Source of the DNA: an uncultured Clostridia bacterium
Lineage (GTDB): Bacteria > Bacillota > Clostridia > Oscillospirales > Acutalibacteraceae
DNA length: 23,192 nucleotides
NCBI GenBank assembly: GCA_944382025.1
Contig: CALWMQ010000052.1
Span: 1 to 23,192, forward strand
Reading direction: 5' to 3'
Every line of letters begins with the position of its first letter. Within the stretch, counting starts at the first letter, position 1. The position numbers and the translations under genes were made by a program. Below, one piece after another: positions 22,400 through 23,192 of the stretch. The notes below the pieces were generated by a model. That model had not been told where the DNA came from. It made no database searches and saw only the letters and a list, made by a program, of their open reading frames with translations.

Positions 22400-22867
22400 A
22401 TGCAGAAGGAATCAAATCATATTCCCCATGACCCTGCCATATCCCAGGAAGTCAGAACCGAACCGGACAGGCCGTCCTTGGACACGGAGAATATGCTCAA
22501 TTCTTCACAGGGAACCGCCCACAGGTTTCCGGTTCAAACGGCCGTCAGCATAGGGATAACCGTGCTGTGCGCTGTTACCGGCGTTCTGCTGTGGGGAAGC
22601 CTGTACTTCAGGGGAAACTCAGAACCCGATTCCCCTCCGGTGGCGGTCACGCCGGTATCCACCAACAGTACCACCGGGATACAGCGCTATCTGCGTGCCT
22701 GGGAGGGAAAATTAGCCCTGTTTACCGGGGATAACCCCGCGCCGGACCAGGTCTATGATGTCTATATCCAGACCCTGCCGCCTGAGGAACAGGAGAGGCT
22801 CAACCAGGGGATTACCATTGTCAGCGACGAGGAATTAGCGGGATGGCTGGAGGATTATACCAGCTAG
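22400..22867 (+). CDS. membrane-anchored protein with BofC C-terminal-like domain
   Basis: 155 residues. I chose ATG 22400 because AGGAGGG lies 5 nt upstream; an in-frame TTG at 22379 is less likely. Residues 1-45 are polar and acidic, residues 46-70 form one membrane segment (VQTAVSIGITVLCAVTGVLLW), and residues 71-93 are a Pro/Ser/Thr linker. The C-terminal 60 residues (YLRAWEGKLALFTG, QVYDVYIQTLPPEEQERL, GITIVSDEELAGWLEDYTS) resemble the BofC C-terminal domain common in clostridial single-pass proteins. In B. subtilis, BofC is a forespore-made, sigma-G-dependent inhibitor of the SpoIVB checkpoint. The function in clostridia is not established, and the family assignment is from recalled pattern only. 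A sigma-G-like promoter upstream supports a forespore role. Confidence 0.7.
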   Translation: MQKESNHIPHDPAISQEVRTEPDRPSLDTENMLNSSQGTAHRFPVQTAVSIGITVLCAVTGVLLWGSLYFRGNSEPDSPPVAVTPVSTNSTTGIQRYLRAWEGKLALFTGDNPAPDQVYDVYIQTLPPEEQERLNQGITIVSDEELAGWLEDYTS

Positions 22868-23192
22868 GCCTGCCTGAAGGCCGCACCCTCCCGCCATAAT
22901 CCCCGGTCTCAGGCTCCTGCGCCTGCCACGTGACCGTAACCCCGCAACCATACTCCAGTTACGGGTTCTATCTCTTTCTGCGGGATTGGCCTCCTCTCGC
23001 CGGAAGGGATCCCTCGCCTTTTTGTCTCACCGTCTAAACCGGTAAAATGCCTGTCGAAAGGTCAACTGGAAAGCAGTAAAACACACAAACATGACTATCT
23101 GACGGGAAGTGCCCGTTCGTCCCGCGCTTCTTTTGACTAGATCCCCCTCTCCGCAGAGGACAGGCCGGGGTTTAGCCCCGGTATTCCATCCC
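22868..23192. other. intergenic tail to the window edge, no gene seen
   Basis: 325 bases with no credible frame on either strand. It holds small hairpins: ACGGG/CCCGT (23102-23116), followed by a T-rich CTTCTTTTGAC that could act as a weak plus-strand terminator, and CCGGGG/CCCCGG (23165-23181) at the edge. Confidence 0.4.

Noticed and set aside
22900..23000. possible tRNA-like segment (GGGTTCTATC)
   Set aside because: The T-loop pattern GTTCRANYC is not met and no acceptor or anticodon stem can be drawn.

Overview
The window looks like chromosomal DNA of a G+C-rich, probably spore-forming clostridial Firmicute, most likely a gut-type member of the Oscillospiraceae or a relative. This rests on strong AGGAGG-type ribosome binding sites, several TTG starts, a YtvI-family sporulation membrane protein, a BofC-like protein, a UPF0735 ACT regulator, a DUF4353 surface protein and an N-acetylhexosamine kinase. 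There are no rRNA or tRNA genes, insertion sequences, phage genes or CRISPR arrays.

Layout. (1) 1-2188, minus strand: the 5' part of a class 3 lipase, and a CPA1-type K+(Na+)/H+ antiporter with two C-terminal RCK/TrkA-C domains. (2) 2682-6174, minus strand: a three-gene unit of VTC-type polyphosphate polymerase, DUF4956 membrane protein and a DUF4353 lipoprotein that is split by a one-base frameshift at a G6 run. The unit has an extended -10 promoter, a structured leader of about 230 nt, and a five-fold 11-bp-periodic TT(T/C) array that resembles a PhoP-class operator. (3) 6846-11604, plus strand: prfB (RF2, without the usual programmed frameshift), a small lipoprotein, a NahK-like sugar kinase, an NhaC antiporter, and a cold-shock protein whose leader contains a complete terminator-type hairpin. 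(4) 11698-12000: G+C-rich intergenic repeats between convergent genes. (5) 12001-18031, minus strand: a threonine/aspartate-family operon (ACT regulator, hom, thrB, lysC) read from one promoter at 18073-18101, followed by hemW and a YjjG-type HAD phosphatase. lysC carries a strong in-frame internal start for a separate regulatory subunit. (6) 18337-19458, plus strand: ytvI. (7) 19825-22041, minus strand: a class A penicillin-binding protein. (8) 22400-22867, plus strand: a membrane-anchored BofC-like protein behind a sequence that matches the sigma-G promoter consensus at both elements and in spacing.

The gene functions are mostly housekeeping. The most unusual parts are the VTC/DUF4956/DUF4353 unit with its apparent phosphate-type operator, the conditional-terminator-like csp leader, the two-subunit lysC arrangement, and the sigma-G-like promoter of the BofC-like gene. 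All functional statements come from reading the sequence and from family knowledge; no database search was run.
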